Part shown: piece after piece, positions 1 through 7,869 of the stretch
Position numbering within the stretch: position 1 is the first letter of the stretch
Layout of the letters: each line of letters starts with the position of its first letter
Assembly: GCF_014324365.1 (NCBI RefSeq)
Contig: NZ_QEIG01000009.1
Location: forward strand, 1-45,228
Reading direction: 5' to 3'
DNA length: 45,228 bases
From: Algoriphagus sp. AK58
GTDB taxonomy: Bacteria; Bacteroidota; Bacteroidia; Cytophagales; Cyclobacteriaceae
Program-made: the position numbers and the translations under genes
The notes under the pieces: generated by a model
The model's input: the letters and a program-made list of their open reading frames with translations, nothing else
Database searches by the model: none
What the model was told of the DNA's origin: nothing

Positions 1-669
1 ATCGACAAGACCATCTTCGTGGGCGGCGGCCTGAAGAAAGACGGCAAAAGAGAGGTTCTGAGACGCCGGTTGGGCAAAAACGAATCCGCCTCTTTTTGGC
101 TAAGCGTCCTGACCGACCTGAAAGCCAGAGGAGTTGAGGACATTCTGGTCACGGCTACAGACAATCTCAAAGGCTTCACCGAGGCCATCCGAAGCGTGTT
201 CCCGCTGTCTACCAAACAGATCTGCATCGTCCATCAGATCCGGAATGCCTGCCGCTTTGTGGTCTGGAAGGACAGAAAGCCGTTCACTGCCGATATGAAG
301 GGGATTTACACTGCCCCCAACCGGGATGCAGCACAGCTTGCTCTGGATCAGCTGGAAGGCAAGTGGGGGCAGAAATACGGCTATGCCATCAAAAGCTGGA
401 GAGAAAACTGGGAAGAACTCACCGCCTTTCTGGACTTCCCTCTGGAGATCAGAAAGATCATCTACACGACCAACATCATCGAAAACCTGAATGGAAAAAT
501 CAGAAAATACACCAAAAACAAGCTTTCTTACCCTACCGATGAAGCTGTGCTCAAATCGGTCTTCTTGGCCGTGATGGAGGCTACAAAAAAATGGACCATG
601 CCCATCCGAGACTGGGGCATGATCTTAAACCAATTTATGATTATGTTTGAAAACCGTCTAAAACTCTAA
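1..669 (+). CDS. IS256-family (MULE-type DDE) transposase, 5'-truncated by window edge
   Basis: The frame is open from base 1 (reads IDKTIF before the GTG at 19), so only the C-terminal part of about 222 residues is present; full IS256 transposases are about 400 residues. Visible family signatures are [18 protein letters not shown], the stretch [12 protein letters not shown] carrying the second catalytic Asp, CIVHQIRN, and the C-terminal [14 protein letters not shown] with the catalytic Glu, followed by [17 protein letters not shown]. The enzyme would cut and join the IS ends. Nothing in the visible part suggests inactivation. The family call is firm; activity cannot be judged without the N-terminus, which holds the first Asp. 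Confidence 0.9.
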   Translation: MDKTIFVGGGLKKDGKREVLRRRLGKNESASFWLSVLTDLKARGVEDILVTATDNLKGFTEAIRSVFPLSTKQICIVHQIRNACRFVVWKDRKPFTADMKGIYTAPNRDAAQLALDQLEGKWGQKYGYAIKSWRENWEELTAFLDFPLEIRKIIYTTNIIENLNGKIRKYTKNKLSYPTDEAVLKSVFLAVMEATKKWTMPIRDWGMILNQFMIMFENRLKL

Positions 670-683
670 CCAATCCTAAAATC

Positions 684-710
684 TATTTACACACTTTTCG
701 GGATAGTGTC
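684..710 (+). repeat. Putative right terminal inverted repeat of the IS256 element
   Basis: Fifteen bases after the transposase stop lies tatttacacacttttcggg followed by atagtgtc. Its reverse complement begins gacactatcccgaaaagtgt, resembling IS256-group left ends, which typically read into GTGTGTAAAT. The partner repeat is outside the window, so this is by resemblance only. Confidence 0.55.
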
Positions 711-720
711 AGATTAACCT

Positions 721-924
721 TTAATACGACAGAATCTCGTTCAGTTTTTTTTTGATTAACTCCAGATCATGCTCGAGTTTGTCCGCTTTTTCCTTTTGAA
801 CCATGTACTTTTCTTTCCATCCATCTCTGCTCTTAATGAGTTCCTTGCGTCGCTTATTTAATTCTTTGTTCTCCAGTCTTCTTGAAATAGCTCTTTCTTT
901 CCAACTTGTACTGTCATCTTCCAT
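721..924 (-). CDS. Small charged coiled-coil protein, possibly an IS-associated leader ORF or remnant
   Basis: It encodes 67 residues, almost entirely Lys/Glu/Arg-rich helix with heptad character (KADKLEHDLELIKKKL near the C-terminus) and no signal peptide or membrane segment. It starts at ATG 924 and its stop lies only about 10 bases from the IS256 end. Motifs such as SRDGWKEKYM resemble N-terminal segments of some Bacteroidetes transposases (recollection, not a search), so it may be the 5' remnant of another element interrupted here. It could also be a complete small gene. Function unknown. Confidence 0.4.
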   Translation of the reverse strand: MEDDSTSWKERAISRRLENKELNKRRKELIKSRDGWKEKYMVQKEKADKLEHDLELIKKKLNEILSY

Positions 925-960
925 AGGTCAATAAATTTAGACAATGGAATATAATAAAAT

Positions 961-1003
961 GGGGTGTAAAATATTGAATTTTAAATCAAATATTTTACAC
1001 CCC
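961..1003 (-). terminator. Perfect 15-bp inverted repeat, probable terminator of the leftward operon
   Basis: Bases 961-975 (ggggtgtaaaatatt) pair perfectly with 989-1003 around a 13-base loop. Read leftwards, after the rhomboid stop at 1023, the hairpin is followed by ATTTTATTAT, a weak U-rich tail. Alternatively, since it sits beside mobile DNA, it could be part of an IS end. Confidence 0.55.
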
Positions 1004-1022
1004 ACCTGCCAGGTCTTTGTTT

Positions 1023-1652
1023 TTAAAACAACCTAAACCCCTTAATCTGCTCCAAAAACATCCCCGCACTCGAGGGTGATAGAATCAGAATAAATGCAAT
1101 TCCAAAAATCGCTCCGTACAGGTGGGCGTCGTGGTTGATGCCGTCACTGTCCTGCTTGCCCTTGACATAGGAATAGATTAAAAATATGCCCCCGAGGATA
1201 AACCCTGGCAAGCAGATAATTCCAAACAAACAAATGTCCGATAAAGGCATGATCACGATACTGGCAAATACCGTTGCGGCTGTCCCTCCTGATGCCCCTA
1301 ATGCACGGTAGTACCCATTCCCTTGATTTTTCACGTAAGTTGGAATGTCGGAGATGATAATTCCTAAGAGGTAAAAGGCCACAAACAGGAATCCACCCAT
1401 GCCTTTCCCAAACTGATAGCGCAAAAATAGCTCCACCACACCTCCGAAGAAGTAGAAGGTAAACATGTTGAAGAGCAGGTGGATGTAGTCCTTGTGAATA
1501 AATCCCGAAAGGACAAACCGATCCCATTGGTTGCGGTGTTTGATCCGGTAGGGTATAAACATCCACCGCTCAAGTAGATCAGGCCGGTTGAATCCGAGTA
1601 TGCTGGTAATCGCCGTGATCCCAATGATCGCGGTGGTCAAAGTCAATTCCAT
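1023..1652 (-). CDS. Rhomboid-family intramembrane serine protease
   Basis: This 209-residue, strongly hydrophobic protein has about six membrane segments. It shows the rhomboid signatures in order: H58LLFN62 (the HxxxN oxyanion motif), GASG with catalytic Ser121, and AHLYG with catalytic His177. Rhomboids cleave transmembrane helices within the lipid bilayer; the substrate here is unknown. The gene lies 3 bases downstream of the polyprenyl synthetase gene, so it is probably co-transcribed as the last gene of the leftward operon, ending at the hairpin at 961-1003. All catalytic residues are present, so it is probably active. Confidence 0.9.
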   Translation of the reverse strand: MELTLTTAIIGITAITSILGFNRPDLLERWMFIPYRIKHRNQWDRFVLSGFIHKDYIHLLFNMFTFYFFGGVVELFLRYQFGKGMGGFLFVAFYLLGIIISDIPTYVKNQGNGYYRALGASGGTAATVFASIVIMPLSDICLFGIICLPGFILGGIFLIYSYVKGKQDSDGINHDAHLYGAIFGIAFILILSPSSAGMFLEQIKGFRLF

Positions 1653-1655
1653 GGC

Positions 1656-2651
1656 TTATTTCTCCCGGTGAATCAGGTCTTGGGTGATGGCGTACAGGGC
1701 CTGATAGTATTCCTCATTTTGGAAGTGCAGGCCTTCAAATTGGCTGAAGCCCGCATCAAAGTAGGATTGCATCTTGGCTTCGGTCAGGCTACGGATGCCT
1801 AGTTTTTCATAGATTGCCTTTACGGCATTTACCTTTTCGACTTTGTCAAATTCCTTCAAGGATAACCAATGATTCAAAGCCTCCAAATCTTCCCCTTGGG
1901 CGAGTTCCAAAGCTTTGATCAAAAGGAAGGTCTTCTTATTTGAAATGATATCTCCTCCTACCTGCTTGCCAAATTTGGCCTGATCGGCATAGACATCGAG
2001 GAGGTCGTCTTTCAGCTGAAACCCTACGCCGATATTCACCCCAAACTCATAGAGCTTTTGCGCATCTTCTTTTTCCGCTCCCGCCAAAATAGCTCCAAGT
2101 TGAAGTGCAAAACCCAACAGCACGGCAGTCTTTAGTCGGATCATGTTGATATAATCGGCCTCGTGGACGGTTTCGTAGGCTTCAAAGTTCATGTCAAACT
2201 GTTGTCCTTCGCAGACTTCGGCTGCCGTTTTATTGAACAGGCGAATGACTTCCGGAAGCAGTTTTGGATCTGTACCCAACAGCAAATCATAGGCCCTCAC
2301 GAGCATCACATCTCCAGAGAGAATGGCGATGTTGGCATTCCACTTTTCATGAACTGTGGCTTTTCCTCTTCGCAGCGGAGCATTGTCCATGATGTCGTCA
2401 TGCATCAGGGTGAAGTTGTGAAAGACCTCCACTGCCGCTGCCTGAGAGAGGATTTCCTCCGGATTTTTTCCATAAATCCCATACGCCAAAAGCGAAAGCA
2501 GCGGACGGATCCGCTTGCCTCCCAGGCTCATGATATAGGTGATCGGTTCGTAAAGTTCGGTGGGTGATTCTCCGAAAGAGTGGTTGGTGATGTGTTGTTC
2601 CAGCTTAGTTAAAAGCGCGTGGGCGAGACTTTTTTCTGTCATTTTCTGCAA
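1656..2651 (-). CDS. Polyprenyl synthetase (trans-isoprenyl diphosphate synthase)
   Basis: This 331-residue enzyme of the all-alpha isoprenoid synthase fold carries both Asp-rich Mg-binding motifs: DDIMD (85-89) and DDLLD (215-219), plus GGKRIRP (44-50) and GDIISNKKT after the second motif. It condenses isopentenyl diphosphate onto an allylic diphosphate to build quinone side chains or shorter prenyl diphosphates; chain length cannot be read reliably from sequence. The start overlaps the end of the RNase R gene by 47 bases (ATG 2651) or 38 bases (ATG 2642, giving MTEKSLAH). The next Met, M41, is too far in, so the overlap is real. It belongs to a leftward operon with RNase R and rhomboid genes. 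Confidence 0.92.
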   Translation of the reverse strand: MQKMTEKSLAHALLTKLEQHITNHSFGESPTELYEPITYIMSLGGKRIRPLLSLLAYGIYGKNPEEILSQAAAVEVFHNFTLMHDDIMDNAPLRRGKATVHEKWNANIAILSGDVMLVRAYDLLLGTDPKLLPEVIRLFNKTAAEVCEGQQFDMNFEAYETVHEADYINMIRLKTAVLLGFALQLGAILAGAEKEDAQKLYEFGVNIGVGFQLKDDLLDVYADQAKFGKQVGGDIISNKKTFLLIKALELAQGEDLEALNHWLSLKEFDKVEKVNAVKAIYEKLGIRSLTEAKMQSYFDAGFSQFEGLHFQNEEYYQALYAITQDLIHREK

Positions 2652-4812
2652 ATTCCAAATCGATGGTTCGACGGTCGATATCGGTGTTAACTACTCTGAC
2701 CATTACTTTGTCACCCAAAGTGATCATTTTTTTACTTCTCGTCCCAATCAGACGCATGTTTCTTTCGTCAAATTCATAGTAATCGTCATCCATATCCTGA
2801 ACTCGAATCATGCCTTCGCACTTGGTTTCAGTGATCTCGACAAAAACTCCCCACTCGGTCACGCCGCTGACGATGCCCTCGTAATCCTTCTGCTCGGCAA
2901 GGGACATGTACTCGACCTGCTTGTATTTGATGGAGGCTCGCTCTGCATCTGCGGCACGCTTTTCCCGCTCGGAGGAATGCACACATTTCTGCTCCCAGGA
3001 TTCCGCCTCAGGAGATTTGCCTCCCTCCAGGTAATGCTCCAGGAGTCGATGCACCATCATATCCGGGTATCGGCGGATGGGAGAGGTGAAGTGGGTATAG
3101 TGTGGAAAAGCCAAACCAAAGTGACCTTTGGGCTCGGTAGTGTACTTGGCTTTGGCCATGCTTCGGATGGCGAGTTGCTCGAGAACATTTTGCTCGGGTT
3201 TGCCCTGAATCTCATCCATCAGCTTATTGAGTGCGGCAGAGATTTTCTGCACGTTGGTCACGTCCATCTGATGGCCAAACCGCTTCGCAAAACCTGAAAA
3301 GGTCTCCAAACGGTCCAAATCCGGGCTGTCGTGGGTTCGGTAGACAAAAGTGTCTGCACCTTGATTTTTTCGGAAAATGAATTCAGCTACATACTTATTA
3401 GCCAAAAGCATAAACTCCTCGATGAGCTTGTGGATGTCTTTCCGCTCTTTGACAAAAAGTCCAAGTGGTGTTCCTTTTTCATCCAACTTAAACTTCACCT
3501 CGACGGTCTCAAAGTTGACCGCCCCTTTGTCAAATCGTTGCTTTCGGATCTTTTTAGCCAGCTCATTGAGCAAAGTCAACTCCTGGAAATAATCTCCCGA
3601 TTGGGTATCGATGCATTCCTGTGCTTCTTCGTATGCGTAGCGTCGGTTGGAGTGAATGATAGTCCGGCCGATCCAGTGATTGATCACTTTGGCATTTCGG
3701 TCCATCTCAAACACGCAGGCAAAAGTCAACTTGTCCTCGTTGGGACGAAGTGAGCAGAGTCCGTTGCTGAGTCGTTCGGGAAGCATAGGGATAGTGCGGT
3801 CCACGAGATAAACAGAAGTTGCACGGTTAAAGGCTTCTTTTTCCAAAGCCGTTTTTGGCTTCACGTAGTGCGTCACATCGGCGATGTGCACGCCGATTTC
3901 CAGGTTGCCATTTTCCAGTTCCCGATAGGAAATAGCATCGTCAAAGTCCTTGGCATCGACCGGGTCAATCGTGAAAGTGAGTACGTCGCGAAAGTCTTTT
4001 CGGGCTTTGATTTCCTTGGCTGTGATCTTTTCGGGAATCGCATTCGCTTCTTCGTCGGCTTCTTTGGGATATTCAAAAGGCAATCCAAACTCTGCCATGA
4101 TGGAGTGGATTTCGACTTCGTGCAAACCGGCCTTGCCGAGTACACGAATGACTTTTCCCGTAGGGTTTTTGTCATCCTCTCTCCATTCGGTCAGTTTGAC
4201 GATGACTTTTTCGTTGTGTTCGGCCCCCATCAAGTCGCCGCGGTGGACAAAGATGTCTTTGTGCATCTTTTTGAAATCGGGCACCACGAACGCGAAGCGA
4301 GGGGAGATTTCCACTCTGCCCACAAATTCATCACGGCTGCGCTCCAAGATCTCGAGCACGCGGCCTTCGGTACGACCGGTTTTTCCTTTTACAGGAAATA
4401 CCATCACACGGACTTTGTCTCCATCGAGGGCCTGCTTGAGGTCGGCCTCTTTGATCAAAATATCTCCATCTACGGCTTCCTTGTCATCTGGGACAATGAA
4501 GGCAAAGCGTGGATTTACAAAATCCACTGTGCCGGTGATGAAGTCCGGATCTTTGGTAGAGGAGAAGTAATTTCTTGCATTTCGGGAGACTTTTCCGGCA
4601 TCTACCAGTTGGTAAAGCACCGGTTCGACCCCGCCTTTGTTGAGTGCATCCCGGATATCGAGTTGCTTGATGATTTGCTTGGCGTTGTATTCCTGACCAT
4701 AATTGGAATCTAAAAATTGAAGGATTCTTCGGGCCAGTGAAGCGGAATCATTTCCACCGGAATAGCCCCCTTTATTTCTTTTTGAATGTTTTCTGTCTGA
4801 TTTTCTTCCCAT
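2605..4812 (-). CDS. rnr: Ribonuclease R
   Basis: About 735 residues with the RNase R order: a basic N-terminus, cold-shock/OB domains (GTVDFVNPRFAFIVPDD, then EISPRFAFVVPDF), the RNB catalytic domain with DPVDAKDFDDAI (catalytic Asp cluster) and RTIPMLPERLSNGLCSL, and a C-terminal S1 domain (DYEGIVSGVTEWGVFVEI). It degrades structured RNA 3' to 5' in the cytoplasm. I chose ATG 4812 (MGRKSDRKHSK) rather than the in-frame ATG at 4902, which would run 41 bases into the upstream exonuclease gene and add a non-homologous 30-residue leader. The 3' end overlaps the prenyl synthetase start, suggesting translational coupling. Confidence 0.95.
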   Translation of the reverse strand: MGRKSDRKHSKRNKGGYSGGNDSASLARRILQFLDSNYGQEYNAKQIIKQLDIRDALNKGGVEPVLYQLVDAGKVSRNARNYFSSTKDPDFITGTVDFVNPRFAFIVPDDKEAVDGDILIKEADLKQALDGDKVRVMVFPVKGKTGRTEGRVLEILERSRDEFVGRVEISPRFAFVVPDFKKMHKDIFVHRGDLMGAEHNEKVIVKLTEWREDDKNPTGKVIRVLGKAGLHEVEIHSIMAEFGLPFEYPKEADEEANAIPEKITAKEIKARKDFRDVLTFTIDPVDAKDFDDAISYRELENGNLEIGVHIADVTHYVKPKTALEKEAFNRATSVYLVDRTIPMLPERLSNGLCSLRPNEDKLTFACVFEMDRNAKVINHWIGRTIIHSNRRYAYEEAQECIDTQSGDYFQELTLLNELAKKIRKQRFDKGAVNFETVEVKFKLDEKGTPLGLFVKERKDIHKLIEEFMLLANKYVAEFIFRKNQGADTFVYRTHDSPDLDRLETFSGFAKRFGHQMDVTNVQKISAALNKLMDEIQGKPEQNVLEQLAIRSMAKAKYTTEPKGHFGLAFPHYTHFTSPIRRYPDMMVHRLLEHYLEGGKSPEAESWEQKCVHSSEREKRAADAERASIKYKQVEYMSLAEQKDYEGIVSGVTEWGVFVEITETKCEGMIRVQDMDDDYYEFDERNMRLIGTRSKKMITLGDKVMVRVVNTDIDRRTIDLEFAENDRKKSRPRAFN

Positions 4813-4861
4813 GAGGGGTGTATTTTTTCTTAAGGTAAAAAGAATTGCATGCCCGAGGGCA

Positions 4862-5611
4862 TCAATCCTTGTGATCTTTTTTTGAATCTTCTGCAGGCAC
4901 AATCTCGATTTCCAATTCGTCGAGTTGAGGGTGCATGGCCATATAGATTCTTGCGGTCACTTCCACATCGCGTTGGCAGTATTTTTTGATTTTTTCGAGG
5001 TCTTTTTCTTTGTAAAAAGTACTATTGACCTCGCTGCCGTCGATGGATTCCTTGGAGGTGGGAATTCCAAAAACACCCGCCAAGAGTTCCAATCGCGTGT
5101 AATATTTGTAGTCACCAAATCGCCAAAGCTCCATCGTGTCCAAATGCCTCACTTCCCAAGGCTTTTTGCCGGCGATGTGAAGCGGTTCGGGAAGGGCAAT
5201 TCCGTTGATCAGCATGCGTCGGCAGAGGTAGGGAAAGTCAAATTCCTTGCCGTTGTGCGCGCAGAGGATCCATTTTTTCTTATCTAACAAGGCTTTAAAC
5301 TCCAGTAAAAGTTCCCTTTCTTCCTCATGAGCAAAAACCTTGGATCGGAAATAGAGCTTTTTCTCTTTCTTTTTGGTCTGAAAAAAGCCCACACCCACAC
5401 AGATGACCTGCCCAAATTCGGCATGGATTCCTGCTCGGTCAAAATACAGGGAACCGGGCTCCGGATTGGGATTTTCGGTTCGGATCAATTTTTCTTTCTT
5501 GAGCCATTCTGGCTTAAGTCGTGGATCGAGGTCCTCGAAGTGTTCGGTTTGCGAAGCAGTCTCAATGTCCAAAAAAAGAATGTCGCTCAGGTGGTCTAAA
5601 AAATCTGCCAT
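4862..5611 (-). CDS. DEDD-type 3'-5' exonuclease (PolB-like/RNase H-fold)
   Basis: This 249-residue protein has an RNase H-fold exonuclease domain: LFLDIET near residue 13 (first Asp and Glu), CAHNGKEFDFPYLCRR in the middle (second Asp), and KYCQRDVEVTARIYM near the C-terminus (last Asp). It resembles the PolB-related predicted 3'-5' exonuclease family found as stand-alone proteins in Bacteroidetes. It probably trims single-stranded nucleic acid ends; the physiological substrate is unknown. It lies directly upstream of rnr (49 bases) and downstream of the small conserved gene at 5624, all leftward, consistent with one operon of nucleic-acid-processing enzymes. Confidence 0.85.
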   Translation of the reverse strand: MADFLDHLSDILFLDIETASQTEHFEDLDPRLKPEWLKKEKLIRTENPNPEPGSLYFDRAGIHAEFGQVICVGVGFFQTKKKEKKLYFRSKVFAHEEERELLLEFKALLDKKKWILCAHNGKEFDFPYLCRRMLINGIALPEPLHIAGKKPWEVRHLDTMELWRFGDYKYYTRLELLAGVFGIPTSKESIDGSEVNSTFYKEKDLEKIKKYCQRDVEVTARIYMAMHPQLDELEIEIVPAEDSKKDHKD

Positions 5612-5623
5612 GTTGAGAAATGG

Positions 5624-6025
5624 TTAGCTATGAAGGATACCCTCCAATCCCAATTCCGGGATCATCCGGAGGTTGACAGGATCAAAACTGCCAGGAGTAA
5701 AGATAAACTTTTTGTCAAAAATCTGATCCAGAATGTAATAGCTGACCCAGAATTCATTCGTTAAGGCAAAGACCGCCGGATCGATGGGTTCCACTTTGGC
5801 AACGGACTCGGATCCAAGCTCCTCGATCATATGCCGTAGGGTGGAGGTTTGTCTTTTTTCCCCGTCCAAAATCCCATAGCCTTTGGAGGTGATCATCACG
5901 GTACTCAATTCGATGAGATTGAGGTTGATGATATAGACGGCCCATTCGGTGCCGGTGGGTTTTTCTTCTTTGGCGATGGCTAGTTTTACTCCGGTTACGG
6001 GAGAGAAGTCGATGTCTTTTTTCAT
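5624..6025 (-). CDS. Conserved hypothetical protein of Bacteroidetes
   Basis: This 133-residue soluble protein has no signal peptide or membrane segment. It has the look of a family conserved in Bacteroidetes (GYGILDGEKRQTSTLRHM, EPIDPAVFALTNEFWVSYYI, KKFIFTPGSF) that I recall being annotated, without support, as a phenylalanyl-tRNA synthetase alpha subunit; no synthetase motif is visible. Predicted alternating strands suggest a small beta-rich fold. It ends 12 bases before the exonuclease gene starts and is likely co-transcribed with it and rnr. Function unknown. Confidence 0.75.
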   Translation of the reverse strand: MKKDIDFSPVTGVKLAIAKEEKPTGTEWAVYIINLNLIELSTVMITSKGYGILDGEKRQTSTLRHMIEELGSESVAKVEPIDPAVFALTNEFWVSYYILDQIFDKKFIFTPGSFDPVNLRMIPELGLEGILHS

Positions 6026-6078
6026 TTTCCTATTTGAATATTTAGGAGCTAATTATTTCTTGAATTAAACTTCTTAAA

Positions 6079-6104
6079 TCCCCCAGCCTCCTTGAAAAGG
6101 GGGA
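6079..6104. repeat. GC-rich short hairpin, REP-like
   Basis: In the 139-base gap between LipB and the conserved gene, tccccc (6079-6084) pairs with ggggga (6099-6104); the loop contains ccttgaaaagg, which can itself fold. Elements of the form CCCCCTTGAAAAGGGGG are scattered in some Bacteroidetes intergenic regions (recollection). It occurs once in this window, so repeat status is unproven. It could also help end the LipB transcript, although no clear U-tract follows. Confidence 0.35.
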
Positions 6105-6164
6105 GTCGCCTTGACATGGATCTCAGCCCTAAAGACCAGAATTTGAAGGGATTTATTATCTAGA

Positions 6165-6890
6165 CTATTTCGCTTCAATCAGATTCATTTCAAAGAGGTC
6201 AACCAAGTGCTTTTTGACCTTGTTTTTGGCTTCGGCTTCATCTACCGGTCTTCCCAGTTCCAGATGAAGAGAGGTCACGGCCTTGTCATCAATGCCGCAG
6301 GGGATGATATGTCCAAAGTAGGAGAGATCTGCATTGAGATTAAACGCAAAGCCATGCATAGTCACCCAGCGGCTGGACTTGACGCCCATGGCACAGATTT
6401 TCCGTGGATTTTTTTGCGCTACATGATCCAGCCATACTCCGGTAAGTCCGTCGATTCTTCCTGCCTCAATTCCATAATCTGCCAATGTCAAAATGATAGC
6501 CTCCTCCAATAGTCGGAGGTACTTGTGTATGTCAGTGAAGAAATTATCCAAGTCCAAGATCGGATAGCCGACCAATTGGCCCGGCCCGTGGTAGGTGATA
6601 TCTCCGCCCCGATTGATTTTATAGTAGGATGCGTTGTGGTTTTCCAAGCCTTGTTCATCCAGTAGTAAATTTTCGGGCTTTCCGCTTTTTCCCAAGGTGT
6701 ACACATGGGGATGTTCCACAAACAGCAGGTAGTTGGGCGTAATCTCTTGCTGCTCGGGAGGTAGATTTCGGTTCTTGATCTTTTGGGCAACGATCTCGGC
6801 GAAAATTTTCTCCTGATAATCCCAAGCCTCCTGATAGTCCATGCGGCCTAAGTCTCGGAATTCTACCGTTTTATTGATATTTTCGTTCAT
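6165..6890 (-). CDS. lipB: Octanoyl-[acyl-carrier-protein]:protein octanoyltransferase LipB
   Basis: This 241-residue enzyme moves octanoate from acyl-ACP to the lipoyl domains of 2-oxoacid dehydrogenases and GcvH, the first step of lipoate assembly. The family block RGGDITYHGPGQ lies at 94-105, the conserved Lys171 in CAMGVKSSRW, and the acyl-accepting Cys198 in HIIPCGI, so all catalytic residues are present. The N-terminal extension (to about residue 50) is somewhat long but usual for Bacteroidetes. The start at ATG 6890 is followed directly by NENINKTVEF. The gene is transcribed divergently from yraN. Confidence 0.95.
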   Translation of the reverse strand: MNENINKTVEFRDLGRMDYQEAWDYQEKIFAEIVAQKIKNRNLPPEQQEITPNYLLFVEHPHVYTLGKSGKPENLLLDEQGLENHNASYYKINRGGDITYHGPGQLVGYPILDLDNFFTDIHKYLRLLEEAIILTLADYGIEAGRIDGLTGVWLDHVAQKNPRKICAMGVKSSRWVTMHGFAFNLNADLSYFGHIIPCGIDDKAVTSLHLELGRPVDEAEAKNKVKKHLVDLFEMNLIEAK

Positions 6891-6951
6891 GGGGCTTCCT
6901 TCTGGAATTCTTTTTCAACAGCCCTTCTTGCTGTATCGTTCTTCGATTTTT

Positions 6952-6959
6952 CAAAATTA
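6952..6959 (-). promoter_or_regulatory. Bacteroidetes-type -7 box for lipB
   Basis: Read leftwards this is TAATTTTG, matching TAnnTTTG, 62 bases upstream of the lipB start in the lipB/yraN divergent gap. No TTTG is seen at the proper -33 position, so support is one box only. Confidence 0.35.
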
Positions 6960-6972
6960 ACCAATAAATCCC

Positions 6973-7329
6973 ATGGCAGAACATAACGACACCGGAAGAC
7001 TCGCCGAGCAGCTTGCTGCCGATTGGCTGGTGAGCAAAGGCTATGAATTGGTGGAAACCAACTACCGGCATGGCTATGCCGAGATTGATTTGATTATGAA
7101 GTATAGAGGACTTCTGATTTTTGTGGAGGTCAAATTCCGGTCAGGAACTGGGTTTGGTTATGCAGAAGAATTTGTCGATTCGGTCAAGAAAAAATTATTA
7201 GTAAAGGCTGCAGATCAGTATATTTATGAAAGCGACTGGAAAAAGGATATTCGTTTTGACATCGTGGGAGTATATAAAGATCGGGCTGGGACGATCAGAT
7301 TCCGACAATTTGAAGATGCGTTTTATTAA
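6973..7329 (+). CDS. YraN/UPF0102-family nuclease-like protein
   Basis: A 118-residue protein of the UPF0102 family with a restriction-endonuclease-like fold. The signature runs G8RLAEQLAADWL, then ETNYR, then AEIDLIMKYRGLLIFVEVKF, giving the E-D-ExK core typical of the fold. Members are often encoded near rnhB or in housekeeping clusters and their role (proposed in DNA processing) is not well established. It is divergent from lipB and 12 bases upstream of the SYLF gene, so those two are likely one transcript. Length is typical for the family. Confidence 0.9.
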   Translation: MAEHNDTGRLAEQLAADWLVSKGYELVETNYRHGYAEIDLIMKYRGLLIFVEVKFRSGTGFGYAEEFVDSVKKKLLVKAADQYIYESDWKKDIRFDIVGVYKDRAGTIRFRQFEDAFY

Positions 7330-7341
7330 CCCTCAAATATT

Positions 7342-7869
7342 ATGAAGAAACTATTGTTGAGTTTAGCGTTTTCCTTGCTGGCGTTGGTAGTTTTTGCTCA
7401 GAAGGAAGAGAAAGATGAAAAAATCATCAAAGATTCGGAATCAGCTAAGGCTGCATTTTTAAAAGATGATCCCAGCATGAGTAAGTTTTTCGAATCTTCC
7501 CATGGTTATGTGATTTTGCCTAATGTAGGCAAGGGTGGTCTTGGTGTGGGCGGAGCCTCTGGTAATGGAGCCGTTTACCAGAATGGCCAGCTGGTAGGCT
7601 TTGCCAAAATGACCCAAGTCACTATTGGTTTTCAGGCAGGAGGACAAGCTTACAGTGAGGTTGTTTTCTTTGAAAACCAAGATGCGTTTGCTCGCCTAAT
7701 TGCCAATAAGGTGGAAATGTCCGCACAAGTATCTGCTGTTGCAGCAGCGGCAGGGGCTTCTGCCAATGCAAAATACGTGGATGGTGTGGCGGTGTTTACC
7801 AGAACCAAAGGAGGATTAATGTATGAAGCCTCTGTTGGTGGTCAGCAATTCAAATACAGAGCTAAATAA
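7342..7869 (+). CDS. Secreted SYLF-domain (Ysc84-type) lipid-binding protein
   Basis: This 175-residue protein has a clear Sec signal peptide (MKKLLLSLAFSLLALVVFAQ, cleavage after AQ) and then a SYLF domain: SHGYVILPNVGKGGLGVGGA, GFAKMTQVTIGFQAGGQAYS, and an Ala-rich stretch SAQVSAVAAAAGASA, ending GGLMYEASVGGQQFKY. SYLF domains bind phosphoinositides in eukaryotes; the bacterial secreted forms are of unknown role, presumably in the periplasm or outer membrane. It follows yraN by 12 bases. The stop abuts the stop of the convergent gene with no spacer, and its likely terminator lies inside that gene. Confidence 0.88.
   Translation: MKKLLLSLAFSLLALVVFAQKEEKDEKIIKDSESAKAAFLKDDPSMSKFFESSHGYVILPNVGKGGLGVGGASGNGAVYQNGQLVGFAKMTQVTIGFQAGGQAYSEVVFFENQDAFARLIANKVEMSAQVSAVAAAAGASANAKYVDGVAVFTRTKGGLMYEASVGGQQFKYRAK

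Larger units (their letters stand above)
1..710 (+). mobile_element. Right part of an IS256-family insertion sequence
   Basis: This stretch holds the 3' part of a transposase gene and ends in a sequence resembling an IS256-type terminal inverted repeat (684-710). The left end lies outside the window. Base composition is visibly more GC-rich than the intergenic DNA that follows, as expected for a recently acquired element. The exact outer end (710 to 712) cannot be fixed without the left end and the target-site duplication. Confidence 0.8.

Noticed and set aside
2560..3297. Long open frame of 245 codons on the + strand opposite RNase R
   Set aside because: It lies wholly antisense to strongly conserved RNase R and prenyl synthetase codons and shows no family motif; a shadow of biased codon use, as is the 281-codon frame at 3868-4713.
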